Part shown: positions 11,535-26,225 of the stretch, one piece after another | How the letters are laid out: each line of letters starts with the position of its first letter | Position numbering within the stretch: position 1 is the stretch's first letter | Assembly (NCBI GenBank): GCA_021014945.1 | Contig: MU266334.1 | Span: 196,050-260,049 of the forward strand | From: Leucogyrophana mollusca | Lineage: Eukaryota > Basidiomycota > Agaricomycetes > Boletales | Direction of reading: 5' to 3' | Length of the DNA: 64,000 nt | Made by a program: the position numbers and the translations under genes | The notes under the pieces: model-generated | The model's input: only the letters and a program-made list of their open reading frames with translations | Told to the model about the DNA's origin: nothing | The model's database searches: none

Positions 11535-13154
11535 TCAGTCCGAAATGGAGATGATCTCGTCGTCGGGAGCAGGGCCCGTCCGTCTATGGACAGGCCTCCT
11601 CTTTGGTACCTGCACATTCTCCTTGTCATCTTCGTCGTCGTCAATCTCAATTACTTCTACAGGCAATGGAGCTCGACTTCTCGCCTGAGAGCTAGAGCTG
11701 GAGCTCATGTTCGGAGGGCCTGACCGCCCCGAGCCTGAACCGACCGTCGAGTTTGTCGTCTGCGAGCGGGAAGATGCGGGTCCCGCCGGCATGTGGCCCT
11801 GTGACCCCAATGCCTCCATCTCCAGCCTGTCCGCCTGCGCGAGGAATTCCTCATCCATGTCCATGTCCAAATCATAGTCCGAGCTTGGCTCCATCGGTAC
11901 CTCCGGTCGGCCGCGCGGCATCGACACAAACGCCTCGAAATCCTCGTCGCTGTCGATGATCGGGTCTGGACGCGCGGGGGAGAGGATGCGTTCGCGGGCA
12001 AGGGCGGCGGACGGGTTGTTGCTTGCGGCGGCGGCATTTGAGAAGTAGGGCGAGCGGGCGGTCGTGGAGGCTGATTGGGATACGGGCGGGCGGGACTGCG
12101 TTTTAAGGATTTTGGAAGGACGGCCAGAGTCGTCATCGTCGTGCCTTGTACCGGATGGGCCCGCCACGGGAGCCTCAGAGGGCATACGTGGGCGGGGAAC
12201 TGGGGCGGGAGGAGGTGCTCTGACAACGGGAGGAGGCGCTCTGACAGCGGGGGAAGGCGCTCTAACAACGGGAGGAGGCGCTCTAACAACAGGAGGGGCA
12301 TCCCTTTGTGCAGGGTTTTCGGGTACGGGCTCGGGTTCAGGTTGTCTACAAGGTGTTAGCTGTTTTGCGCGTCAGGCAGACACGCCCGCATGATTACGTA
12401 CCCGAGGCGGCGTCGGAGACTGCGTACGAACAGCTCGTCTTGAAGGACCTCGTGGTCTGTAGTGTGATGGCCTTTCATGATGATATTTTTTGGTTCGAGA
12501 AAGGCGATGCCGTCTCGAATGGCGACGTTCTTCAGGAATAACTAATTCGCCCACAAAAGCTAAGCATCCCCAAGGAACGCAAGGCGGGATGTTTACCTTG
12601 AAGCCTAGCGGCGTTACCCCTAATTCCAGTCCAGGGAGATGTCGATATTCAATAGCGCGCAACATGACCGATCCATCCGACAGCTCAAGGCTTAGCATGC
12701 CTCTCGGATACTTCGGGATCGGGCCTTCATCCTCTTCTGCCTCAGGTGCAAGCCCTGCCAGATCCGCTCTATCAATCCGCATCTGGCGCGTAGTCTGCAA
12801 GCTAAACGCGCTTTGCGCGATATCCGTTATTGAGCGGATCTCGACTAAGATAGGATTTCCGGAAAGGGTCGTCTTGTTCATGCCGCCGATGTTTTGGGGC
12901 AGGCCTGTCCCTGGTACCATGGAGTCTTCGAGGCTGGACTGGAGGAGCTGGGTTTCAACGTGTCCGATGAATTCATCAAAGTCTGTGGTGGGGCCGAGGT
13001 GGTGCTCGTCCGTAATCCATGCGCAGCAATCTCTAAGCCAGTCCTTGGGATCATTAGACGCGGTAGGATGAGATAGTGACAGCGTACATACGGCGTCTAC
13101 AGCCGGTCTGGGGTAATTTTTGTTTACCCACTGCGAGACTGATGGGTGAGTCAT
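11535..13154 (-). CDS. RMI1: RecQ-mediated genome instability protein 1 (RMI1)
   Basis: Four exons (13154-13092, 13043-12597, 12541-12402, 12345-11535) give 1461 nt and 486 residues. I chose the ATG at 13154 because SVSQWVNKNYPRP and DWLRDCCAWI match the helical N-terminus of RMI1; an upstream in-frame frame has no ATG of similar support. The OB-fold part has MLSLELSDGSVMLRAIEY, LELGVTPLGFK and RDGIAFLEPKN. The protein binds RecQ helicase and topoisomerase III to dissolve double Holliday junctions. A repeated RAPPPVV element (five copies, about 12195-12300) follows, then an acidic Ser-rich tail ending in EIISISD. The first intron is 48 nt, a multiple of three without a stop, so retention would keep the frame. 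Confidence 0.85.
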
Positions 13155-13373
13155 GTCTCGCTGGTTTTTTATATCACAATTCCCCAAGCCTGCTGCCAAA
13201 AACAAAGAGGTCAGTAGGGTAACGGAACGAGATGCACTGAGCCTGGATTAGCCAAGCCACGACGCGTCGTGTCACGAGCGGCGGAACTCCACGCGAGTCC
13301 GGCTAGTTAACTTGTGCTTTCACCGACTTTGACCGATAGACCATGGGCGTTCTCATCCTCTAATAGCCTCAGC

Positions 13374-15840
13374 ATGAATATCGCCCGAATATTCCCTTCG
13401 CTCAGATCCCGCTCTTTTCTTAACCGCAGAAACTCAAGCTCAATGGCACCACACAAACTTCCTCGCCTTCCGGTCCCAGAGTTACGCAAAACTCTGGACA
13501 GGTATCTCCAGTCCGTGCAGCCTTTCCTCCTTGAGGACGAGGCAAAGGGCGGTCCGTCTTTTGAGTCCAGCTACACAAAGCGACTGAAGTGGGCCCAGGA
13601 TTTCGAGACCGGGGTGGGCCGCAGCTGTCAAGAGCGTTTAATAGGTCTGTCCTCTTTTGCATTCCGTCCCGGCTCGCAGACCTAGAATGAGTCCGCGATT
13701 ACTCCCAAAGCACTCGACAAAGCGTCGCCTTATAACTGGCTAGACGATAACATCTGGTTAAAGAAGACCTACCTTGAGTGGAGAGCGCCCCTTCTCATTA
13801 ACTCCAATTGGTGGTTGACGTTTGTCAACGACCGTATTATCCCGGAGAGCGTCCTTCAAGGCGGTCAGGAACCTACATGGGATGGCATCTCACCTTGGCA
13901 GGTGAGGCGCGCCGTTTGGCTGCTGGATAGGATGCTCGATTTCAAGGAGCGTCTGACAGGGTGAGCTGCATTCCTGGCTCATAGTCAGGTCTGGCTAATG
14001 AAATCCCCAGACAGGAGTTATACCCCGAGACCACTCGCACAGGTACCCGTTTCCTCTATGTATTTCTTGGTAGCACGGCTGATACGCCTCAGGCATTTGG
14101 TTGCGCGAGAGCACATCGAAGATGTTCAACATCTGTCGTATACCCCAGCCTCATTGCGATGCCCTTTCAACCGCACCCGCACCCTCCGACACGACATCTC
14201 GCCAAGTCATATTGATGATATTCAACTTTTGCTACACCATAGACGTCTGCGATTCCCATAATAAACGGTTACCCGTGGATATAATCGAGCAACGATTCAA
14301 ATCGGCTGTTTCTGATGCCCAGTGTCGCGTGCGGAGCGGGGAAACTGCTGTGCCAATTGGCGTACTGACTGCCGATGACCGAGACAAGTGGGCTACTGTG
14401 AGTTTGTATCGTGTGCTGTGGTACATGGCGACCTCACTCCTATTCCACAGAACCACCAACATTTACTTACCCTTTCAACCACCAACCGCGAAACCCTCAA
14501 AGTGATACAACAAGCGTTACTGGTAGTTAGCTTAGATAACTACACTAACGACCCCGACAACTCTGCGCCTTTACTAGATTCCCAGAGCGAGATGGATGCT
14601 CACCTGCATAACGTCCGTTCTGCACGCGATGCTCATAACCGCTGGTTCGACAAAGCCTTGACTCTCGTGGTCGAGAGCAATTCCCGAGCGGGGGCTATGG
14701 GCGAGCATTCGCCATGCGACGCACTCGTCCCTAGCATCGTGGCTGAGTATGCCGTGGTCGAAGAGATAGATGGTGCTTCGTTCTCTTCTCCGGCTCCATC
14801 GATGGAGCTGCAGCCGGCCGCATCTGGATGGGAGAGACTCAACTGGGTCGTCGACAGCAAGATAGAGAGCGAATGCCTTGCAGCGGGACAGCGTGCCCAG
14901 ACCCTCATCCAAAACTCAGATGACAGCGCGTTCTGGTTCACAGAATACGGCGGAGACTGGATCAAGGAAGCCGGTGCGTCTCGCCTTTCCTTTACTGCTG
15001 ACAATGTACCGAACACGTCTACAGCCAAGCTGTCGCCTGACGCGTATATTCAGATGGTTCTCCAATTAGCGTGGTACAGGTCTCGGGGCGAGTTCACTGC
15101 AACATACGAGACAGTCTTGACCCGCATGTTTCAACGTGGGCGTACGGAAACTATAAGGACATTCACTGCCGACGCCCGGGCATTTGTTCTTGCAATGGTT
15201 GACAAGTCTTCCTCTGTAGGTGTTTCTTTATGATTGCTACCGCCCACGGGTATGACTGAGTGCATCACTCTTCCTTTCATACGACCTTCGCTTTAGCTTG
15301 AAACCCGCCACAGCTGTCTTCGCCGAGCCATCCAGACTCACGCGACACTCACTCGCGAGGGCGCAACAGGGCGCGGCATCGACCGGCACCTACTTGGTCT
15401 CCGGCTCATGCTTCGAGAGGACCAAGGTGAGCGCTGCGAACTCTTCGAAGACGAGCTCTTCCAGCGCAGTCAAACGTGGAAACTGAGCACCAGTGGGCTC
15501 AGCGCTGGCCACCAATTCAGAGGGACTGGGTGCGAGCGCTGTTGTTCCACCTTCCTCGCCTTTATCTCACCTCATTTGTTTGAAGGTTCGGCTCACCATA
15601 CGAGGACGGCTACGGGATCAATTGTAGGTGTAGTTCTTTCGCGATGATGTACCTGTGCTGAGTGCTTCGCGCATAGACTTGATTGGTCCTGAGATGGTCG
15701 GGTTTTGTATCGAGTCGAAGTACTCGAGCCCACTTACCTCTACTCCTATGTTCAAGAGTTTGATCGTCGATGCTTTGCACGACATGCGGGAGGTATGTAC
15801 AGCAGGACTCGAGAACGCTGCCACTCTTGCTCGTCTATAA
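13374..15840 (+). CDS. CAT2: Carnitine O-acetyltransferase, predicted dual mitochondrial and peroxisomal
   Basis: Nine exons (13374-13644, 13711-13960, 14011-14042, 14093-14397, 14451-14973, 15025-15215, 15297-15529, 15586-15623, 15677-15840) sum to 2007 nt, 668 residues. Family signatures are LPRLPVPELRKTLDRYL, LIGPEMVGFCIESKYS, STSGLSAGHQFRGTG and the catalytic-His block GEHSPCDALVPSIV near residue 370. It moves acetyl groups between CoA and carnitine for shuttling between organelles. The first ATG gives an Arg-rich leader (MNIARIFPSLRSRSFLNRR) that looks mitochondrial. A second in-frame ATG at 13443 removes it, and the protein ends in ARL, a PTS1 variant. It is divergent from RMI1 with 219 bp between starts. 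Size fits the family. Confidence 0.93.
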
Positions 15841-16446
15841 ATCCCCTGTCCTGCTTCCAAGGCTAGACGAAAGGTACTCATGCTTCCGGCTTCTGCTTTT
15901 CCAAAAATTGATCCTTTTGCATTCAGTTTGCCATAGACGGCCTCAAGCTTCGGGTACACGACCGCGTGAGGGATAGAGGGAACAGGGCCAGGCAATTGTC
16001 GGAAAGTGGTCATCAGATACTATCGATCGCTTAGATCCACTTCACCGGTCACACATGGGCACGGGGAGGCGATCGAGCGAAGTTGTACAAGCCAATATGG
16101 CAGCCCATTCATCTCCACTCGATCCATGTGATGGTACAATTCGCATGCTAAGACCGTCCCAAATCGAAAAGAAGGATTGGTTTCCCCGACACAAGCGCCT
16201 ATTGGTGCTAATAGTGTGGTGCGGTGTGGCAGTCGAGCCATCTCAACCGTCAATGTGCTTTTCGTCCAACATCAGAATCCTCCCCCTAAATTCAGAGCTA
16301 AAACGAGAGCACAGAAAGCGTGAGAAATACGGCTGATTAGCCGCCGGCGATTTCGCGGACTTGATTTGTTGCCACGTGGACACGCTCCGAGTCCGAGTGC
16401 TTGCGACTTGAGAAATTTGAGTCCCGTACCGTGGCGTTCACAAACT
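15841..16446. other. Intergenic
   Basis: A minus-strand frame of 131 codons (15618-16013) overlaps the end of the acetyltransferase and has no recognisable domain, so I do not call it. The right part should be the promoter of PAM18. Confidence 0.4.
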
Positions 16447-16809
16447 ATGGCAACTCCGGTCATCGTAGGTGTCGGTGCTATCACGGCTGCCCTCCTCGGT
16501 CGTCAGTTCTTGAAGAGCAGCAGAGGAGCTGCGGAGCAATGGGTGAAGGGAGGTTTCAAGGCGAAAATGGACCGCAAGGAGGCCATTGCAATTCTGGGTC
16601 TGAAGTGCGTTCTATGACCCATACCTTACCATGTAACAGTATTTGACGGCCTTGACAGGGACGGACCTACGCTACGAAACAGACTGAAAGATGCTCACAG
16701 ACATATCATGCTCGCAAACCATCCTGATCGAGGCGGCTCGCCCTACCTTGCGAGCAAAATCAACGAGGCCAAGGATATGCTAGACAAGACGGATGGAAAG
16801 GGTCGGTGA
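16447..16809 (+). CDS. PAM18: Mitochondrial import motor subunit PAM18/TIM14
   Basis: Two exons (16447-16604, 16659-16809) give 309 nt, 102 residues, the usual size. An N-terminal hydrophobic segment ([18 protein letters not shown]) would anchor it in the inner membrane. The C-terminal J domain has [13 protein letters not shown], then [19 protein letters not shown] with the HPD triplet that stimulates mitochondrial Hsp70, then INEAKDML. In the import motor it pairs with PAM16. The family identity is clear from the [10 protein letters not shown] core. Confidence 0.95.
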
Positions 16810-17288
16810 CGATACGTGTGCGGAGACTCTAGATGGCTACGTTTTCGGTTAGTGCACGTCCGGTTCGTTGCGTTCAGACACGGGCTCACTCTGGTTTCTA
16901 GGTCCATGCTGTATTTCTATCAACCATACGCAGTATTCTCATAATACACAACCCCACCACTCATAATTTTCACCTCTCGAAGATGAGAGCATATATCTTC
17001 TGCCGTTTAAGAAGAGTCCAAGCATGGAACTTGTTCTACGGATGCGGCAGACGTCGACGTACCACTTTCTCCGTGTCCAAGTGTTCGAGACGTGCAATCG
17101 TTTGTATGAGTAGTGGTCTCGAGCTTTGTGCTCGGACACAGCTTAAGCTGCGCTGACGCTTGAGAGCTCTGAAAGTTTGGAGAGCCAAAATACATGAAAC
17201 GTTACGCGTTAACCTTGGTACAACCTTCTCGTAGTCGACTTTGCAATTGACTTCCACAAGATCCGCGATTGAAAACGGCCTAGTTACA
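16810..17288. other. Intergenic
   Basis: No gene is supported between the PAM18 stop and the EFM4 start. The short minus-strand frames show no family motif. Confidence 0.4.
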
Positions 17289-18210
17289 ATGAGCACTGCA
17301 GACCTTCAGCCCTCCAAGCTTGGCACCAGAGAACAGTACGTTGTCGTTTCTAAAAGCTTATATTACGTCCCATTGATCACCACCAATCAGCTGGGACGAC
17401 GTATACGACGAAGAAATAAGAAACTTCAAGGATAATGGAGAAGAGGGTGAGATCTGGTACGATTCATCGACTTCCTCCCAGTGATGGCACGAGTAGATCA
17501 CGATGTCTCCAAGGTTTGGCCAAGAGTCTGTCGACAAGATGGTAGACTGGGCCCTCGAAAACGTCCCCGTGGATCGCGCTCCCAGCATTCTCGAAGTTGG
17601 CAGCGGAAACGGCACGCTGCTATTCGCTCTGGCCGATAAGAGGTACCCGCTCGATCGTCTCTCTGGCATCGATTACAGCAGCGGAGCGATTGAGCTCGCG
17701 CAGTCCATCTCAGAGTCCCGCGGTTACGAGGCCATCACCTTTAATCGCTGTGATTTCCTCCGCGAGGACCCACCCCTCCTCCCACAATCGCAACAAGAGA
17801 GCCGACACGAGGCTTGGGATCTTATTCTAGACAAAGGCACTTTCGACGCGATCGCGCTGATGGGGAGGGACGAGAATGGGAACGCTCCAGTTCTTGGCTA
17901 TCCACAGCGGGTCTTCCAGTTACTCAAGCCAGGAGGTTATTTCCTGATCACTTGTGAGTAAACGTTGAGTCGGGCAGACAGCATTGTGATGTCGCATCTG
18001 CAGCGTGTAATTTCACCGAAACAGAACTACAAACGGCATTCGACGCTTCCTTGGAGTACCAGTGAGTGGTACCTCTCCGCTCCTTGGACCCAGTGTACGC
18101 TTACTGGCCCAATTAGTTCCCGAATACAACACCGAGTCTATACCTTCGGAGGGAAGAGCGGGAGTGTGTGCTCCAGTGTAGCATTTCGAAAGCCTGTTAC
18201 TGCCAGCTAA
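17289..18210 (+). CDS. EFM4: EFM4/METTL10-type protein lysine methyltransferase
   Basis: Five exons (17289-17335, 17391-17456, 17514-17953, 18004-18061, 18117-18210) give 705 nt and 234 residues. The N-terminus HWDDVYDEEIRNFKDNG EEGEIWFG is the conserved EFM4 lead. Motif I for S-adenosylmethionine is ILEVGSGNGTLLFAL, followed by SGIDYSSGAIELAQ, then WDLILDKGTFDAIAL and LLKPGGYFLIT. The C-terminus HRVYTFGGKSGS matches the family. In yeast the enzyme methylates a lysine of translation elongation factor 1A; the same substrate is assumed. Its stop lies 30 bp from the stop of the convergent NOM1 gene, so the transcripts probably overlap. Confidence 0.92.
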
Positions 18211-18240
18211 GTGCAAGTTAGGTCGACCGTAACTTCGTTA

Positions 18241-21200
18241 TTACAGCCTCGGAACATGGTCCATGCCAGCTTGCAGGGTCTCCCTCGCCACTGCGCACCC
18301 CCACTTAACGAGCCCTTCCTCAGCACGGAAGTTTTCCGACATGAAGTACAATAGGCCAACCCCTAGATTCTCGATACGAGATGCCTTCTTGAAGACCTCT
18401 TCAAGATCGCCACGATTGCGCGAAGCCGGGTAGTCGTTAGGGCCATTGCCAAGTATCGGGGATGATACTTGGCTGGCAACGAATACTTGGATAAAAAGCT
18501 CCTTGATGAACTTCTGCGTCTGGGGCTTAAGGAATGTGAAATCCACAGGCTGAGCAACCGAGATTACATCAGCCCCCAGTAGGAGTAGTAGTGCATTGCT
18601 GCCCTCCCTCACCTTGAGTATCGTCAACGAACAGCAGTCCTTCGCTATCCACCAAGCATAAGCTTTCGCCACGTTCTTCATGCGCGACGGATTTATGGTC
18701 TTCACATTGAACCGACTTCCATCGTCGTCTTCTAGATTTTTGATGACCTCAGCGCCGCCAACGGTCGTTTCTCCAAGGTCTCGGAGAAAGTCCCATAGGC
18801 AGAACTGCAGTGTAATTTTATACGAATGTGATCGCTGGCACAGGTGCTGGCAAACGAGCGTATAGTATGGGTTGTACGTTTTTTCCTAGGTGGACGTCAA
18901 CTCTTTGACTTTTCGGGACCGTACAAGGGAGGAGGCGTACGTTACCACAGCAATGTAGAGCTACACGGATGATCTCTCGCTGCTGTGTCTCTGTAAGACT
19001 TAGCTGCGCCAGTCGCTCGCAGGCGTCGAGGTAATCCTAGGGTACTTTGAGTAGACTATCGATCATGAAAGAGTGGACCCACATCACTGCTCATCAGCAC
19101 CACGAAAATGCTTCGCCGTATATCAGTGTTCATACCCTGCTTCCTGGACAGTTTTACGAGTGCGTCGGTGCCGCCATCCTCCACCACTTGTGCTTCGCCA
19201 GTTTTTTGGGCGTCTTGGTGTTGGTCCAGTAAAGGATCGCCTCCCCAGGCAGCACCGACCAGCCACCACTTCCCTTTGCTCTCTGCCGAGCGAAGATCTT
19301 CCAGAGATACGCGCAGCGGCTCGTGCGCCAGTACTAGAGACGGACATCAGCGCCTTGCGCTGTGCGAAGGAGCCAAGGGTGTTTACCATGGCGCTTCTTC
19401 CCCAGTCCTGATAGGAACTTCTTCATCCTCTCTGTAGTATCTCCGCCTTGATGTTGTGCAGCACTCTTCTTGATCTTGTTATTCTTGAGATTGTTGAGCG
19501 TCTCCAGCATGAAGGCTGTCCGAGAGCTGGAAGATAGCACCAATGAATGACCGAAGATCAAAACGACGTAGATTTCTGTCATACCTCAGCACGCCATCCC
19601 GCCCTGCTAGTTTTGTCTGCGCGATGGTGACGATGTCTTTGAGTGCAGTAGGGTCGTCTTGGCGAAGCTGTTGACCAGAATCTAGCAGAGAAGTCAGCTA
19701 TGGCTCAGTCGGGCGGTGATTACTCACTTCGCAAGATTTTGAGCAATAGTTCGACGCGGAATTCCGTCATGACGTTGTTTAGCAAATCTCGAATGATGTC
19801 GTAGACAAGGACGCAGGATATGGTTTGAAAGTTGTACAATTCGGATAGTAGGACGATTAGGTTAGAGCATTCTTTCCCATGACCCTCCGGAGGATCGGTC
19901 GATTCAGCCATAACTTGCTCGGTTATAGAGGTAAGGTGGCGCTCGTAGGACGAAACAACATTTTGTACGAAATATGCCGCTGAGCAACCTGGTGAATAAT
20001 ATCGGTAACAGAGTGATAAGGGACTCTTACCAAACTCAACTCCAATCATCTTATGTAGGCTGGATACGAATGCAGCATGGAGGACAACGTAGGAATCCAA
20101 GAGGACGGAGTGGGATGATATACCGTCGATGATGAGATTTGTTAAGGTTGATGTTACATCTGTGAGAACATGAGAGACGATAGGAATTAGCGGAGGCTTC
20201 GACGCACCATGTCGCCGATGCTTGCGGTACACTTCTTCGATGCTGTCGAGGATGGTTGACATATTCTGCTCACTCATTCTGGGGAGGCGTTCATATCATC
20301 TCGGTCACTAATGGTTATTCGTACCGATTGATCAAACCCTTCAGTTGTCGAGTAAGCTTTAGGATTTCTTCTGCCTCATTTGTGTTTCCCTCATCTCGTT
20401 TTCGTAGGCTTGGGGGTATATAGCGACCTAGAGCACGTTCCTGAGTTGTTGGCAGCCGTCGTGAAGCAAGATAATACCTGCTTGTGGGGTTGGGGGCCCG
20501 GGAGATCTTCCATTCGACTGCGAAACATCATTAGTATCATCGCCCCCGTCCGCGCTGGCGTCCTCGGCGTCATCTTCGCCTTCGTCGTCGTCATCGTCGC
20601 TTAAGCTACCCCCGAAACCGCTCCATTCCTCACCACTGTCCAACGAAGTTTCTTCTTCCGAGCTTTGCCCACCTTCATTTGAGTTTTCATCGCCTAGATC
20701 TGTATCTGACGAATTCTTGGGTAGATGTGACTGATGGCCAATTGCATGTCAGCCGAGCATGCGGAACCAGCCCATAGGTACAAACCTGCCGACCAGATGG
20801 AAAGATAGAGCTGGTAAAATCCAGCAAGTCTATAATGAAGATGCGAGGATGAAAGATGAATCTCCTGGGAGGATAGCATGTGCATACCATCCAGTCCGTC
20901 ATTATCACTCTTCCCTCGCCTCTGCTTTCCACCGCCCGAGTACTGAAGCTTAGCCTCAAGATAGGCGATGTATGCATCTTCCTCCTCCTCTTGCCGCGAT
21001 CGGGGTATTGAGACAGAAGGCAGACGAGCCGATTTGGATGTCAACTTCTCTAACGCAGTGCTTGCCTTGTTTTGTGCCTTCTCCGAATGTGCGTTCTTAT
21101 TGGGAGCACGACGCGGCCTGGGAATGGCGCCATCATTATTATCCGCTTGCACAGGGGGCTGAGGTACAGCTCTCTGAGATTGCAAAGGTCCCTTTCCCTT

Positions 21201-21353
21201 CATTTCCGAGGAATCTACGTGCTCTTCCTCCAACTTCCGCCTCTTAAAGTTAGTCAAAGCAGTGAAATGATCAGCTTTTCTCTTCTTTTTTTCAGCACGC
21301 TCCTGTTTACGACTTTCCTTCCGGGTGGCTGACGAGTACCCTTTGCGACCCAT
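18241..21353 (-). CDS. SGD1: NOM1/SGD1-like nucleolar MIF4G and MA3 domain protein
   Basis: About 13 exons, all junctions readable in frame, give roughly 815 residues. The start at 21353 (MGRKGYSSATRKESRKQ) opens a basic nucleolar-type N-terminus, followed by EEEEDAYIAYLEAKL, LLDFTSSIFPSG and a long acidic stretch (SLDSGEEWSGFGGSL then Asp/Glu runs). The MIF4G part starts at YIPPSLRKR and contains TILDSIEEVYRKHRRH, LIVLLSELYNFQTISC and LLLKILR. The C-terminal MA3 part includes DYLDACERLAQLSLTE and NPYYTLVCQHLCQRSH. This architecture is NOM1/Sgd1, needed for 18S rRNA maturation and binding DEAH/DEAD helicases in the small-subunit processome. Confidence 0.9.
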
Positions 21354-21934
21354 GTTCAAGCCCGACCGGCCTAGGATTGGACGCTTAGTCCAGTACCGGA
21401 TGGAAAACAATTAGAACGCTCCCACACCTAAGGACTCTGGAATTTGATCCAATAAGGGCTTTGGCAAAGTCACCTTTGCCTGGTCTCTTCGGTGACTCAT
21501 CGTAGATGCTTCCGAACCGAGCTGGTCAAATTCAAATAATCCACACCCAACGCCGTCGGCGGTTGTTTATTGTTGTGTACCTACGCCTTCTGATTCAAAC
21601 AGCTGTACACAAAGCACGGCTGTACTGGACCATCCTAGCCGACCTCAATATATTATGACAGTCGACATTTGCATGATCCCATTAGTTTTTGGCTGTTCAA
21701 ACTCAGCCCGGCCTGCCGCCGCATGCTTGAGCAAGCCTTGTGATGGTTCGCCTTGGTCCATCGCCCGCATGATCGCAAAGGACTAGCCTGACGCTTACCG
21801 ACTCGGAGCCCAAGCTTGGTTGCACAGGTCCTTCTGCGCGAGTTTCCCTCTGGTGCCTCTGAGGAGCCGTCTATTCCGATACATCGCGAGCTTGTCGCTC
21901 CAAATTTGATCGTCCCGCAGGCATTTTGTGCACC

Positions 21935-24300
<2,366 letters not shown>

Positions 24301-25164
24301 CAGACACAATGGTGTAGGCGTTATCATTGAGCTATACTAATCAGTCGTGACTTGTATATGCACCGAAGCTCGTTAAAACGAAGTGGACCTTGAAGCTTGA
24401 AGCTGCTTAGACGCAATCCAACTCAACATCCACCCTCCACTGAGATCCATTTCAGTGGCCAAATATAGGTACGAGGAGACCACCGGGGCAAGTCTATCCT
24501 TGGTTCGAGTTGGAGAAGGTTGAGGACCGATGGTCTGGTGCGGATGCCCTTGCAAAACGTTCCGGGGCGGGACTCTCACCAGCGCCCTGGATTGACGGAT
24601 AATGCATCACAGGTAGATGCCCCCCTTAAGGCACTCTGACTTGATGTATAGACAGTGCTAGAGGAGGTTAGAGGTCGCTCTGCATTATGCTAATCTAGTC
24701 CCCCGCACGGCTGGTTGGTATTTTTTTTGGGTTAGGCACAAGCTGCTGCTGCCGCTAACAGATCTGGTCGGCCGCGGTTAAATCGAGGCTGTGGCCGGCT
24801 CAGCTCGGTTCGGTCAGGGGCCCTGGATATCTGTTCTACTTGCACTGTGAAATGGAGCGGTACCTGGTGAGTCATGACTACTGGGATGTGGGTCACATCC
24901 ATGAGCCGTACCTTGGCTCAAGTTTGTTCACATCTAAGCCCGGAGACGCTGGGCCGACACGACAATAAGAACAGCTCGTTGGCTGTGTGCCTTTGCTACA
25001 GCGGGTTCTTGTGGGTCGCTGGCGTTTGTATATAAGCCACGTTATCCTTCCACAGACCAACATTGTCAACGCCTAAATCCTGCTTTCCGTCGGTTAGTGG
25101 TATCGCTCAGCGATACTCGTCTTCTCGGTTCTATGCCACCGCTGATTTTTGAAACAAGAGTGTC
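24301..25164. other. Intergenic with a relict promoter
   Basis: A clean TATA box (tatataa, 25029-25035) sits about 130 bp before the degenerate start of the dead secreted-protein gene, so the promoter of that pseudogene is still visible. I see no other gene. Confidence 0.5.
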
Positions 25165-25786
25165 GTGTACTTCTCGATCATCAATATCGTTATTGCCGCC
25201 GTGCTTGCCTCCGCGCTCGCGGGTGCCACACCTAGCACAACGCCCACTTATGCGTATGATGTGACCCTCTACCCTAAAGCCAGATATGGGGGCAACTACT
25301 AACTCGTGACCTCGATATTTACCACCAAATCTACGGATATGTGGGGGTGTGATCGCTGCATTCCCGTTGAATCGAAAGTGAGGAATGCAGTGAACTCGCT
25401 CGAGTTTTATACCGCCGAGGGCAGCATGTACCTCTCGTTCTATAGGGACTCTAAGTGCAAGGCGCGTACTCACTACTCACTCATTGACTTTTTGCTATAC
25501 TTACGACCCCTTGCCATGTTCATTTACCCGCCAATACACTCGATCGACCTTGATCTCGTACCTGCAACCATGCGCAACACACCTCGGTCACCTTTCTTTA
25601 ACTGTGCAGACTGGAGCGCTGGGTAAGTGGACTGTCTCACTATTCAAGAGAGATACGCGCTCACGCATCTACTATCTTCTAGCAACCTACCCCCGCGACG
25701 GCGAATATTACTCGGCACACACAAATTCAGCCATTAAACACGCCGCTGCCTTCAGGGTTTGCCATGGCGATCTCGTCACGGCTTAA
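25165..25786 (+). pseudogene. Dead paralogue of the small secreted protein family
   Basis: The expected start codon is GTG (25165-25167, GTG TAC TTC against ATG TGG TTC in the live paralogue at 38015). A signal peptide follows (IAAVLASALAGA), then YDVTLYPKARYGGNY and an in-frame TAA at 25300-25302. The frame reopens directly with LVTSIFTTKS, CIPVESKVRNAVNSLEFY and LSFYRDSKCKA. Two intron-like gaps and a final exon (YPRDGEYYSAHTNS...) end at the TAA at 25784. Loss of the start and a nonsense codon make it a pseudogene unless a non-ATG start and editing are invoked. Its last exon and 3' flank are copied at 34022-34423. Confidence 0.75.
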
Positions 25787-26068
25787 ACTCACCGACTCTC
25801 CCGGCACATCGAACGACCCAGCTCTAACCTCGAGAGTGACTCGAACTGAGTAACTTATCAATGTCTGCTGGATATTCTATCTGCTAGTATTCATCCCCCA
25901 ACATCGGACCGTGTAGTTATTGACATAGTAGTACTTGATCATTAATAGTAATGCACATGGTGCTGGCTTTCCCACATGAGCAGGCGGTTGACCAACCACA
26001 ATTTATCTGCAATCGCTCGCCACTACATTAGCGCGACGTCTACTGTGAACTCTGCATGGACCCTTGAG
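25665..26068 (+). repeat. Dispersed 400 bp duplication, copy 1
   Basis: This block and 34022-34423 share the last exon of the secreted-protein pseudogene and about 280 bp of 3' flank, including 'gagtaacttatcaatgtctg', 'cattaatagtaa', 'ggcggttgacc' and 'agcgcgacgtctactgtga'. Identity is high by eye with scattered substitutions and small indels. Confidence 0.85.
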
Positions 26069-26225
26069 CGAGTAGAGCAAGTTATCCTCGACCCCACATT
26101 CAGGGTCGGTGCGGTCCCTCCCGGTGCCTTCGCGTGGTATTTTTTGGCACGGGAACGAGTGTGTATCTTTGGGTTGCGTTTCGAGGAGCCGTTTCGGCCC
26201 ATGAGACAGAGACAGCCTTGAACGT

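Noticed and set aside
15618..16013. Minus-strand 131-codon frame starting MTTFRQLPGPVPS
   Set aside because: It overlaps the last exon of the carnitine acetyltransferase and has no recognisable domain or splice partners.
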